From Thermoplasmata archaeon (GTDB lineage: Archaea > Thermoplasmatota > Thermoplasmata > Lutacidiplasmatales > UBA184), in assembly GCA_030037035.1 (NCBI GenBank), contig JASHSA010000029.1, positions 1-20,052 of the forward strand: a stretch of 20,052 nt of DNA, given 5' to 3'. Positions 1 to 6,735 of the stretch are shown piece by piece. How positions within the stretch are numbered: the stretch's first letter is position 1; each line of letters starts with the position of its first letter. The position numbers and the translations under genes are program-made. Below the pieces are notes generated by a model, which was given only the letters and a program-made list of their open reading frames with translations, had not been told where the DNA came from and made no database searches.

Positions 1-335
1 GCGACGTAGGCGGCCCCGAGCGCCCGGAGGCGGGGGTCCGCTTCGCGACCGGGGGCGCCGACCCGGCGGAACGCCGCGGAGGCTTTCGAGGCCCCTGCGT
101 CACGGACGCTCCGCTCGAGGCCACCGACCGCGTCGAGGGGAACGAGCGTCCGTCTCGCCAGGGCGAGGCGGCCCGCAAGCCGGACCAGGGACCCTTCGTC
201 CGGGACCTCCACCTCCCGCAGTCCGGCGACGCTGCGCCCGGTCGGCCGGCCTCCGAGGGCCGCGAGCGCTCCCTCCAGCTCCAGGACGGCAAGCTCCCGG
301 GCCTCCCCGGACGGCTCGACGGCACCGAGGATCAC
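1..335 (-). CDS. THUMP-type tRNA (guanine-N2) methyltransferase, TrmG10-like, N-terminal part
   Basis: This is an open frame of 111 codons that starts at a GTG and runs off the left edge, so only the N-terminus is visible. The start VILGAVEPSGEAREL, then a long acidic helix, and later a stretch ASAAFRRVGAPG followed by LRALGAAYV, resemble the N-terminal ferredoxin-like and THUMP regions of archaeal Trm-G10/Trm11 enzymes. These enzymes methylate N2 of guanosine 10 in tRNA. The methyltransferase domain that would confirm this lies outside the window. The GTG follows the stop of the upstream Mut7-C gene by one base, and a GGAG just before that stop could serve as ribosome binding site, so the two genes probably form an operon. 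The coding call is fairly firm; the family assignment is moderate and rests on a short, variable region. Confidence 0.55.
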   Translation of the reverse strand, partial: MILGAVEPSGEARELAVLELEGALAALGGRPTGRSVAGLREVEVPDEGSLVRLAGRLALARRTLVPLDAVGGLERSVRDAGASKASAAFRRVGAPGREADPRLRALGAAYV

Positions 336-336
336 G

Positions 337-813
337 TCAGCTCCTCGTACTCCAGTCGGCGAGCTGAGCGCGGATCTTCGCCGTGTGGGTCCCTTCCCAG
401 TAGACGTGGCCGCATGCCTCGCAGCCGTACCGCGGCACCCCGGGCGCGTGCCGGAGGGGCCGGCCGCGTCGGTCCGGGGGGTCCGGCGCCGAGGGAGGAA
501 GCGCGCGGAGGGCCCCGTTGCAGAGCGTGCACCGCTCGAAGCGCAGATCGGTCGGAATCTCGGGATGCTGTCGGCGGAGCTCCGCCCACTGCTCGCCGAG
601 GAGCGGGCTCGTCAGCAGGACGGCGTGGGGGACGCGACGCGCGAGCTCGCGGTCCCGGGTGACGAGCACCCGGCCCTCGGCCCTCGCCCGGTCGCGCACC
701 TTCTCGTCCGCGAGCCCCTGCACGTAGACAACGTCACCGCCGACGAACCTCAGGTACCGCGCGAGACGGCCGAGCATCTCGTCCACCAGCCAGCGCGGCG
801 GGACCGCGGCCAC
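337..813 (-). CDS. Mut7-C RNase domain protein (PIN-like fold with zinc ribbon)
   Basis: The product is a small protein of about 158 residues of the Mut7-C family, a PIN-like nuclease fold fused to a C-terminal zinc ribbon. The family start WLVDEMLGRLARYLR is present near residue 10, giving the first acidic residue. The block VLVTRDRELA near residues 50-58 gives the second acidic patch. Two CxxC pairs, CTLC near residue 95 and CEAC near residue 131, followed by GHVYWEGTH, form the zinc ribbon. The role as an RNase is inferred from the family; the substrate is unknown. I chose the GTG at 813 because it leaves only a few residues before the conserved start; a TTG at 837 is in frame and would add eight residues. 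It is the first gene of a pair with the methyltransferase. A TATA-like ATAT in the divergent gap near 905 could serve either direction. Confidence 0.85.
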   Translation of the reverse strand: MAAVPPRWLVDEMLGRLARYLRFVGGDVVYVQGLADEKVRDRARAEGRVLVTRDRELARRVPHAVLLTSPLLGEQWAELRRQHPEIPTDLRFERCTLCNGALRALPPSAPDPPDRRGRPLRHAPGVPRYGCEACGHVYWEGTHTAKIRAQLADWSTRS

Positions 814-901
814 GTACCGGCAGCGGGGAGGCGGCAAAGCCGTTGGCGAACGTGCCCCAGGGCGGCACCGCCGTCGTCACGACGGGGCTCCCGCTCGCGC
901 C

Positions 902-909
902 TCATATAC
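902..909 (+). promoter_or_regulatory. TATA-like box upstream of glmM
   Basis: The octamer TCATATAC is the only A+T-rich patch in the 100-base divergent gap. Its centre is about 32 bases before the ATG at 938, which would place the transcript start within a few bases of that ATG, as in leaderless archaeal mRNAs. The preceding CTCATAT recurs at 16528-16534 before another gene. Confidence 0.5.
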
Positions 910-937
910 CGCGCCTCGTCTGTCCCCGAACGGTCGG

Positions 938-2317
938 ATGACAAGATTGTTCGGCACGAACGGCATCCGCGAGGTCGTCGGAACGACGCTCACGGCGCCG
1001 TTCGCGACCCGCGTCGCCGGCGCGATCGCCAGCGTCGCTCCCCAGGACCGGCCGGTCGCGGTCGGCTGGGACGGGCGGACGTCGAGCCCGGAGCTCGCCC
1101 GGATTCTCAGCTCGACGCTCGCGCTCGCCGGCCACCGGGTCATCGAACTGGGGCTACTGCCGACCCCGGCGATCCAGTACAACGTCCCGCGGGTCGGCGC
1201 CGGCTTCGCGGTGATCGTCACCGCGTCGCACAATCCTCCGGAGTTCAACGGGTTCAAGTGCATCGCCGCGGACGGGCTCGAGGCGAGCCGGGAGACCGAG
1301 GAGCGGATCGAGGAGGCGGTCGACCGCGGCGCCGCGCCGTCGGTCCCGTTCGAGCGGGTCGGCTCAGTCGAGAGCGACTCGCTCGGCGCCGAGCGCTACC
1401 TCCGCGGGATCCTCGAGCAGGTCGACCGGGCCCGGATCGGCGCGCGGCGCTTCCGGGTCGCTCTCGACTGCGGGAACGGCGCGTCGGTCCCGACGAGCCC
1501 TCGCCTGCTCCACCGTCTCGGCTGCCGGACCGTGACGCTCAACGGCCACGTCGACGGGACGTTCCCCGGCCGACGCTCGGAGCCGACCGAAGCGAACCTC
1601 GGCGACCTGCTGCGCCTCGTGCCGTCGATCGGGGCGGACCTCGGGATCGCGCACGACGGCGACGCCGACCGCGCAGTGTTCGTCCGGGCGGACGGCCACT
1701 ACGTCGCCGGCGAGACGATGCTCGCCGCGCTGGCGCGGGACGCCGTCGAGCGCGCGGGGGGCGGTACGGTCGTCGTGCCGGTGTCGACCTCGCGCGCCGT
1801 CGAGGAGGCGATCGCCCCGTTCGGCGGGAAGGTCGTCTACACGCGCGTCGGCTCGCCGTCGGTCGTTCGTGCGATGCGCGAGCATCGGGCCGTCTTCGGG
1901 GGCGAGGACAACGGGGGCCTGATCGTCCCCGGGCTCCAGCTCGCGCGGGACGGGGCGATGGCCGCGGCGGCGGCGCTCGACCTGCTCGCCCGCAAGGGCG
2001 GGAGCCTCGCCGACGTCCTGCGCGACGTGCCGAGCTACCCTCTCGTCAAGGAGACGGTCGCCTGCCCGATCCCCCTGCGGGAGAAGCTGCTCGCCCGCCT
2101 CGGCGAACGCCTCCAGCGGGGCGGCGCGCACGTCGACACGACCGACGGGCTCAAGGTCTACCGGCCCGGCGGCTGGTTCCTCCTGCGACCGTCCGGGACC
2201 GAGGCGATCTTCCGCATCGCCGCCGAGGCGAAGGACGCCGCGGAGGCACGCGCGCTCGCGGACGAGGGCGTCCGCAGCGTGCGCGAGGCGCTCGCCGAGC
2301 TCGGCGCCGGAGCGTAG
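938..2317 (+). CDS. glmM: Phosphoglucosamine mutase / phosphomannomutase
   Basis: The 459-residue product is an alpha-D-phosphohexomutase that interconverts sugar 6- and 1-phosphates. All four active-site loops are visible: the phosphoserine loop TASHNPPEFNGFK with Ser97; the metal loop D240-G-D-A-D244-R; the sugar-specificity loop GGEDNGG near residues 321-327; and the phosphate loop RPSGTE at 417-422. The start FGTNGIRE is typical of archaeal GlmM/ManB. The archaeal-type sugar loop favours glucosamine-phosphate mutase, which feeds UDP-N-acetylglucosamine synthesis, but phosphomannomutase activity cannot be excluded from sequence. The ATG at 938 fits a leaderless start behind the TATA-like box. 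It stands alone, divergent from the Mut7-C gene and convergent with the DUF1634 gene, 26 bases apart. Confidence 0.9.
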   Translation: MTRLFGTNGIREVVGTTLTAPFATRVAGAIASVAPQDRPVAVGWDGRTSSPELARILSSTLALAGHRVIELGLLPTPAIQYNVPRVGAGFAVIVTASHNPPEFNGFKCIAADGLEASRETEERIEEAVDRGAAPSVPFERVGSVESDSLGAERYLRGILEQVDRARIGARRFRVALDCGNGASVPTSPRLLHRLGCRTVTLNGHVDGTFPGRRSEPTEANLGDLLRLVPSIGADLGIAHDGDADRAVFVRADGHYVAGETMLAALARDAVERAGGGTVVVPVSTSRAVEEAIAPFGGKVVYTRVGSPSVVRAMREHRAVFGGEDNGGLIVPGLQLARDGAMAAAAALDLLARKGGSLADVLRDVPSYPLVKETVACPIPLREKLLARLGERLQRGGAHVDTTDGLKVYRPGGWFLLRPSGTEAIFRIAAEAKDAAEARALADEGVRSVREALAELGAGA

Positions 2318-2343
2318 CGTCGCGGAGGCGGCGCGCTCCCCGC

Positions 2344-2769
2344 TCAGCGGACGAGCGGTCCGAGCACGAGCAGCCCGACGAGCAGCATGACGAGGACGAC
2401 CGCCGCCAGGGCGGCCATCCGACGCTCGTCGTGGGCGTAGAACGCCGCGGTCCCGGCGACGACCCGGAGCACCGGCGTCGCGATCAGCGCATAGGCCCCG
2501 AGGGTGAGGTACGCCGTCGGGCTCCCCTGCGCGAGACCGTGCACGAAGCGGGTCAGGACGAGGTCGCGGTCGAGCGGGTTCGGGCTCACCCAGCCGCCGG
2601 CCGAGGTCCCCGACGCCCTCTCGAGCAGCGCGATCAGGCCACCGGCGAACAGCCCGAGGGCGACGAGCAGTCCGAAGAGGAGCACGAGCGCCATCCGCTC
2701 GTAGACGGGCGGCGGCAGGCGGCCGAGCGAGGGGTCGGCGCCGTTCCCCGGGGGTTCCGGCGCGCTCAT
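2344..2769 (-). CDS. DUF1634 membrane protein, partner of TauE/SafE permease
   Basis: The product has 141 residues with three or four predicted hydrophobic segments (LVLLFGLLVALGLFAGG near residues 27-44, a central LTLGAYALIATPVLRVV, and a C-terminal AAVVLVMLLVGLLVLGPL). The ATPVLRVV block and the ending match DUF1634, a family of unknown function usually encoded beside TauE/SafE anion permeases. The start chosen is the ATG at 2769, which overlaps the permease stop as ATGA; the frame is open 22 codons further up, but those residues are Arg/Gly/Pro-rich shadow of the permease. A role as an accessory subunit is inferred from the coupling. Confidence 0.8.
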   Translation of the reverse strand: MSAPEPPGNGADPSLGRLPPPVYERMALVLLFGLLVALGLFAGGLIALLERASGTSAGGWVSPNPLDRDLVLTRFVHGLAQGSPTAYLTLGAYALIATPVLRVVAGTAAFYAHDERRMAALAAVVLVMLLVGLLVLGPLVR

Positions 2770-3620
2770 CCGACCCCCAGTCCCCGGAGGATCACCTCGA
2801 CCGCGAGGACGGCGATCACCGGCACGAACAGCCACCCGACGGTCCGGTTCCTAAGCCGCGGCAGGACCCGGGCCCCGCCGACCGCTCCCACCGCGGTGCC
2901 GAGCGCGATCGGGGCCCCGATCACCGGGTCGATGAACCCGGCGAGCAGGAGGATGCTCGCCCCCGCCGCCCCGGTGACGCCGATCATGAAGTTGCTGGTC
3001 GCCGTCGCGACCTTCATCGGCAGGCCGAGGAACCGCTGGAGCGCGAGGACCTTGAAGACGCCGCCGCCGATCCCGAACATCCCGGCGACCACGCCGGCGA
3101 AGAAGGCGACCGCGAGCGCCGGCCGCGTGCGGCCCGCGGTGTAGCGGACCTCCTCCTCGCGACGCTCGTCATAGTAGGCGCCTCGGAGTCCGAGCGATCG
3201 CGCGGCCGCGTCCGGCTCGGCCGGCGTCGTGAACGCGACCCCGCCGCGCGCGATCGCCCCGGGGACGAGGGCGAGGAGGAGCAGGCCGAGGGCAATCAGG
3301 AGCGCGTCGTCCAGGCGAGCGTGCACGAGGAAGACGGTGACGGTCGCGCCGATCAGCGCGCCCGGAACGGTGGCGACCTCGAGGAACATCCCGATCCTCA
3401 GGTCGGAGAGGTGCTCGTGGACGTACGCGGTGCCGGTCGCGGAGGAGGTGGCGAGGACGGTGAGCAGCCCGGCCCCGGCGGCCTCGGGGAACGGCACCGC
3501 GAAGGCGAGGACGAGGATCGGCAGCGCGACGATCGCGCCGCCGAGGCCGGTGAGCGAGCCGACGACCCCGGCGGCGACGCCCGTGAGGACGAGGAGGAGC
3601 ACGAAGTCGAGCAGCTCCAC
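2766..3620 (-). CDS. TauE/SafE family permease (sulfite or organosulfonate export type)
   Basis: The 284-residue membrane protein starts with a hydrophobic helix, then the glycine-rich GVVGSLTGLGGAIVALP repeat half typical of TauE/SafE (DUF81). A second copy, GVVAGMFGIGGGVFKVLAL, near residues 167-185, marks the internal duplication of the family. About eight transmembrane segments are predictable, split by a hydrophilic stretch near residues 130-155. Family members move small sulfur-containing or organic anions across the cytoplasmic membrane; the substrate here is unknown. The start is a GTG, 51 bases downstream of the ABC permease stop. It overlaps the DUF1634 gene by four bases, so the two are very likely co-translated. 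Confidence 0.85.
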   Translation of the reverse strand: MELLDFVLLLVLTGVAAGVVGSLTGLGGAIVALPILVLAFAVPFPEAAGAGLLTVLATSSATGTAYVHEHLSDLRIGMFLEVATVPGALIGATVTVFLVHARLDDALLIALGLLLLALVPGAIARGGVAFTTPAEPDAAARSLGLRGAYYDERREEEVRYTAGRTRPALAVAFFAGVVAGMFGIGGGVFKVLALQRFLGLPMKVATATSNFMIGVTGAAGASILLLAGFIDPVIGAPIALGTAVGAVGGARVLPRLRNRTVGWLFVPVIAVLAVEVILRGLGVG

Positions 3621-3640
3621 GGGAGGGCCACGCGGTGCCC

Positions 3641-3648
3641 AAGAAAAG
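3641..3648 (-). promoter_or_regulatory. T-rich tract between ABC permease and TauE genes
   Basis: Read on the minus strand the gap contains CTTTTCTT, starting about 24 bases after the ABC permease stop and about 24 bases before the GTG of the TauE gene. It could be a T-rich archaeal terminator for the exporter operon or a weak TATA-like element for the TauE transcript. The sequence alone does not decide. Confidence 0.35.
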
Positions 3649-3671
3649 CGTCGCCGTCCGGCGGGTCCGCC

Positions 3672-4529
3672 CTACTCGACCTTGAGGTACTTCGACGCGA
3701 GCAGGGTCCCGATCCCGATCATCACGACCGCGAACAGCGCGAGATAGCCGAGGTACGTGAGGTCGGTGCCGGTGAACTGCCCGTACGTCAGCACCGAGCG
3801 CGCGAGGTTCGCCGAGAAGCCGACCGGGTTGACGTCGGCGATCGCCCGCATCCACCCCGGGTAGATCGACGCGGGGAACATCGCTCCGCTCGCGAACATC
3901 AGCGGCATCGTGATGAAGTTCGAGACGACCCCCGGCGTCTGCCAGTCGGTGCTCGACGCGGTGATCGCGAGGAACAGGGCGGAGAACCCGAGCCCGAGGC
4001 AGGTGAGGCCGACGATCCACGCCGCCCATCCGAGCGGACCGCCGTGGAGCGTCACGCCGAACGCGGTGGCGGCGGCGATCATCACCGGGATCTGGACGAG
4101 CCCGCGGGTCGCCGAGCCGAGCGCCTTCGCGAGGTAGACGGTCGCTTTGCTGGTCGGGGTGATCAGGATGCGCTTCATGAAGCCGAACCGCTTGTCCTGG
4201 ATGGTGCTCATCGCGCCGAACATCCCGATAGACATCATCCCGGTCGAGAGCACGCCCGGGAGCAGGAACGACAGGTAGCCCGTACCGGGCGGGGCGTGCA
4301 GGAGGAACGTGTCGAGCTCGGCGGTCGGCAGCGTCGAGAAGATCCCTCCGAAGAACGCGAGCCACATGAACGGCTGGACGAGCGTGATGACGATCACGAA
4401 CGGGTTGCGGAACGTCCGCAGCAGTTCGCGGACGTAGAGGCCCGAGAACTGGGAGAACTGACCGACGTAGCCGTCCTTGGATCTGGCGATCGTCGCGCCC
4501 AGCGTCAGCGACCGCGTCGCCGTGCTCAT
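3672..4529 (-). CDS. ABC-2 type exporter permease
   Basis: The 285-residue protein is an ABC-2 family (DrrB-like) membrane component. A soluble N-terminus leads into VRELLRTFRNPFVIVITLVQ, the amphipathic entry before the first helix. About six helices follow, with the family block ASGAMFPASIYPGWM near residues 214-228 and a final helix ending in LASKYLKVE. It should form the membrane channel with the ATPase upstream. The start ATG overlaps the ATPase stop as ATGA, so the two are translationally coupled. Such exporters move drugs, lipids or hydrophobic small molecules outward; the actual substrate is unknown. Its location close to the heme operon makes a porphyrin or heme substrate an idea only. 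Confidence 0.88.
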   Translation of the reverse strand: MSTATRSLTLGATIARSKDGYVGQFSQFSGLYVRELLRTFRNPFVIVITLVQPFMWLAFFGGIFSTLPTAELDTFLLHAPPGTGYLSFLLPGVLSTGMMSIGMFGAMSTIQDKRFGFMKRILITPTSKATVYLAKALGSATRGLVQIPVMIAAATAFGVTLHGGPLGWAAWIVGLTCLGLGFSALFLAITASSTDWQTPGVVSNFITMPLMFASGAMFPASIYPGWMRAIADVNPVGFSANLARSVLTYGQFTGTDLTYLGYLALFAVVMIGIGTLLASKYLKVE

Positions 4530-5515
4530 TGCCTCGACCTCCGCACGTTCATGTAGAACTTCCGGTAGTCCTGGACGTCCGAGCCGGTCTGGTCGAGCCG
4601 CTTCCCCGTCAGGTCGATGAAGACCGACTCGAGGCTGGGCTTCTCGACGTTGATGCGGCGGATGCCGTCGGTCTTGAGCGCGTGGAAGAGCGCCGGCAGG
4701 GCCTCCTCGGCGGAAGCGACCTTCAGGATCCAGGCGTTCCCCTGGCTCCTGACGTTCGACACGCCCGGGATCGCCGCCAGCCGCTCGGAGGTCACCGACT
4801 CGCTCGTCTCGAGCTCGATGTAGTCGGCCTTGACGCGGCTCTTCAGCTCGGAGGGGGTCCCAGTCGCGACGAACTTGCCGTGGTCGATGATCGCGACCCG
4901 GTCGCAGAGCATGTCCGCCTCCTCGATGTAGTGGGACGTGAGCAGGATGGTGACGCCGAACTGCTTGTTGACCCCGGTGATGAGGTCCCAGAGCATCCGC
5001 CGGACGTTGGCGTCCAGGCCGATCGTCGGCTCGTCCATGAAGATCACCTCGGGCTGGTGGAGGAGCGCGAGCGCGATCTCCATCTTCTTGCGCATGCCGG
5101 TCGAGTAGGTGCCGACCTTGTCTTTGCGCCGGTCGGTGAGCTCGAAGTAGCCGAGCAGCTGCAGCGCGCGGGGCTTCCAGTCGGAGAGGCGCTGGAGCTT
5201 TGCCTGCAGCCAGAGGTTCTCCCAGCCGGAGAGGTCGTCGTCCAGGATCACTTCGGCGGCGACCCAGCCGACCCGCTGCTTGACGTGCATCGGGTCCGCC
5301 GTGATGTCGTACCCCGCGACGGTCGCCGATCCTTCGGTGATGGCGCTCAGCCCGGTGAGCAGCTTGATGATCGTCGTCTTCCCCGCGCCGTTCGGGCCGA
5401 GGAGCCCGAAGATCGTCCCGCCGGGGACCGACAGGTCGACATGGTCGACGGCGACCAGCTTGCCGTAGTGCTTCGTCAGGCCGTGCGCCGAGATCGCCCA
5501 GCCGTTCGCGCTCAC
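4526..5515 (-). CDS. ABC exporter ATP-binding protein (DrrA-like)
   Basis: This 329-residue ATPase has Walker A GPNGAGKTT at residues 40-48, a signature motif YSTGM at 137-141 in place of LSGGQ, Walker B VIFMDEPT at 157-164 and the switch histidine in LLTSHYIEEAD near 195. A C-terminal domain of about 100 residues follows, as in drug- and lipid-export ATPases. One oddity is the Q-loop: where the family usually has a glutamine after the second strand, the sequence reads GWVAAEVILDDD, with alanine at the expected position. The start is a GTG overlapping the PadR stop as GTGA. It energises the ABC-2 permease downstream; all three genes form one operon. Confidence 0.92.
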   Translation of the reverse strand: MSANGWAISAHGLTKHYGKLVAVDHVDLSVPGGTIFGLLGPNGAGKTTIIKLLTGLSAITEGSATVAGYDITADPMHVKQRVGWVAAEVILDDDLSGWENLWLQAKLQRLSDWKPRALQLLGYFELTDRRKDKVGTYSTGMRKKMEIALALLHQPEVIFMDEPTIGLDANVRRMLWDLITGVNKQFGVTILLTSHYIEEADMLCDRVAIIDHGKFVATGTPSELKSRVKADYIELETSESVTSERLAAIPGVSNVRSQGNAWILKVASAEEALPALFHALKTDGIRRINVEKPSLESVFIDLTGKRLDQTGSDVQDYRKFYMNVRRSRQ

Positions 5516-6048
5516 GGTCGTCTCCGAACTCCCCGGGACGGGCGCACCGACCGGCTCGGCGTCGACCCGCGCTTCAGACGCTCGAGCCGGACCGAGAGCT
5601 CGCGGAGCGTCTCCGCCCGTAGCTCCTGCGTCGCCTCCGCGGACGTCGTCCCTCCGGACGCGAGCACCGACTCCACGGCGTCCAGGGAGCGGCGCAGGCG
5701 GACCAGCAACAGCTCGGGGACGCTGGCGAGCCCGGCGACCTCGGCCCAGAGGACCGAGAGGTCGGGGACCCGCGGCGGAGCGGCCGAGGTGCGTCGACGG
5801 ATCCTGGCGAGCACCGCGCGGCCCTTCGGGGTGATGGTGTAGACCCGGCGCCGACCTTCGGTCCGGGCCCGCGCCAGCCGTCGCGCGATCAGGCGCTGCA
5901 GCGCGGGGTAGATCGCTCCGGCCCCCGGCCGCCAGGCGCCCCCCGTCTTGGCCGCGATCCGCTCGGCGAGCTGGTAGCCGTGCACGGGGCCGTCACGGCT
6001 CATGGTCGCCAGGGCGTAGAGCCCGATCGTTCGCTGGGGGATCGGCAC
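5512..6048 (-). CDS. PadR family transcriptional regulator
   Basis: The 178-residue protein has an N-terminal winged helix typical of PadR: GLYALATMSRDGPVHGYQLAE (helix 1-2) and GAIYPALQRLIARRL (recognition helix) near residues 44-58, then the wing RRRVYTITPKGRAVL. The C-terminal half, rich in Leu, Glu and Arg, is probably the helical dimerisation region. PadR proteins usually repress an adjacent exporter until a ligand binds. Here the gene is first in a PadR-ATPase-permease operon, with GTGA coupling to the ATPase, so it likely controls its own operon. The start is a GTG; a TATA-like box and a short inverted repeat lie 27-40 bases upstream. The ligand is unknown. Confidence 0.9.
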   Translation of the reverse strand: MPIPQRTIGLYALATMSRDGPVHGYQLAERIAAKTGGAWRPGAGAIYPALQRLIARRLARARTEGRRRVYTITPKGRAVLARIRRRTSAAPPRVPDLSVLWAEVAGLASVPELLLVRLRRSLDAVESVLASGGTTSAEATQELRAETLRELSVRLERLKRGSTPSRSVRPSRGVRRRP

Positions 6049-6073
6049 GGGACCGCTCGTCCTCCCCGACTAC

Positions 6074-6089
6074 ATCGACATCGATATAA
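6074..6089 (-). promoter_or_regulatory. Candidate promoter and operator of the padR-ABC operon
   Basis: On the minus strand a TATA-like TTATAT (6089-6084) is followed by a 5-base inverted repeat ATCGA-tg-TCGAT (6085-6074). The box centre is about 38 bases from the GTG of the PadR gene. The repeat touches the TATA-like box, where a bound repressor would block transcription, so PadR autoregulation is a plausible inference. Confidence 0.45.
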
Positions 6090-6134
6090 CGCGGACGTCT
6101 CCGCGGTTCGAGCCGCGGGAGGGGCGGACGCCGC

Positions 6135-6596
6135 CTACTCGGAGAGCGCCCGGTTGGTCTCACGCAGTCGGCGGGCCATCTCGCGCAAGAGCCCCTGGAG
6201 CACCTCGGGTTCGCTCTTCGCGAACCCCCAGAACTCCCAACGGGAGAGCACGGCGCACTCGGAGGGGCCGAGCGTGACGACGCTGGCGGAGCGCGGCTGC
6301 TCGTCGAGCAGCGACATCTCGCCAAAGAACTGGCCCGGGCCGAGCTTTGCGAGGAGGCGGTCGCCCTGGCGGACCTCCGCGTCCCCGTTGAGGATCAGGT
6401 AGAGGCCGATCCCCGGCTCGCCCTGCTGGACGATCCTCGAGTTGGCGGGGTAGGCGATGACCTTCGCCGTCTTCGCGAGGGAGCGCAGCTGACGCTCCGT
6501 GAGCGCGGCGAGGATCGGAGCCCTGCCGAGCATCGCGGCAACGTCGGGCGGCGAGCGAGCTCCGGCGGCCACGGAGCGGCCTAGTCGGGCGCCCAT
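6135..6596 (-). CDS. Stand-alone cyclic-nucleotide-binding domain protein
   Basis: The 153-residue protein is a single cNMP-binding beta-roll with short helices at each end. Residues 45-73 fit the opening strands (VIAYPANSRIVQQGEPG, then GLYLILNGDAEV). The phosphate-binding cassette reads FGEMSLLDEQPRSASV at 91-106 and keeps the Gly, Glu and Arg that hold the cyclic phosphate and ribose, so ligand binding looks possible. There is no helix-turn-helix after the roll, unlike CRP/FNR regulators, so it is not evidently DNA-binding. The ATG at 6596 lies in TTTATG and starts 139 bases from hemA on the other strand; the frame is open further upstream, but that part lacks recognisable features. The ligand and partner are unknown. 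A link to heme synthesis is only suggested by the shared divergent gap. Confidence 0.82.
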   Translation of the reverse strand: MGARLGRSVAAGARSPPDVAAMLGRAPILAALTERQLRSLAKTAKVIAYPANSRIVQQGEPGIGLYLILNGDAEVRQGDRLLAKLGPGQFFGEMSLLDEQPRSASVVTLGPSECAVLSRWEFWGFAKSEPEVLQGLLREMARRLRETNRALSE

Positions 6597-6691
6597 AAAG
6601 AACCTCTGGTCGGCGGAGGAGACCCGGGCGCAGGAGGCCTCTCGGCGCGGCACGGTCGCTGTCGCGCCCGGCGAGAAGACGACGCCGGCAG

Positions 6692-6710
6692 TACATACAC
6701 CGTATCTAAA
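6692..6710 (+). promoter_or_regulatory. hemA operon promoter with overlapping imperfect palindrome
   Basis: The A+T-rich GTATCTAAA (6702-6710) is the best TATA-like element upstream of hemA, centred 30 bases from the ATG at 6736, which fits a leaderless or near-leaderless transcript. It overlaps an inverted repeat, TACATAC-acc-GTATCTA (6692-6708), with seven-base arms and one mismatch. The position suggests a repressor site controlling the heme operon; the protein is unknown. Confidence 0.5.
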
Positions 6711-6735
6711 GCCGCAAGGCAGCTCGGAACGCACG

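Noticed and set aside
385..3144. A 919-codon open frame on the plus strand, and similar long open frames antisense to real genes (for example 4529-5842 and 18448-19503).
   Set aside because: They run across gene boundaries, are Arg/Pro/Gly/Asp-rich with no recognisable motif, and lie opposite or out of frame with well-supported genes; they follow from the high G+C content.
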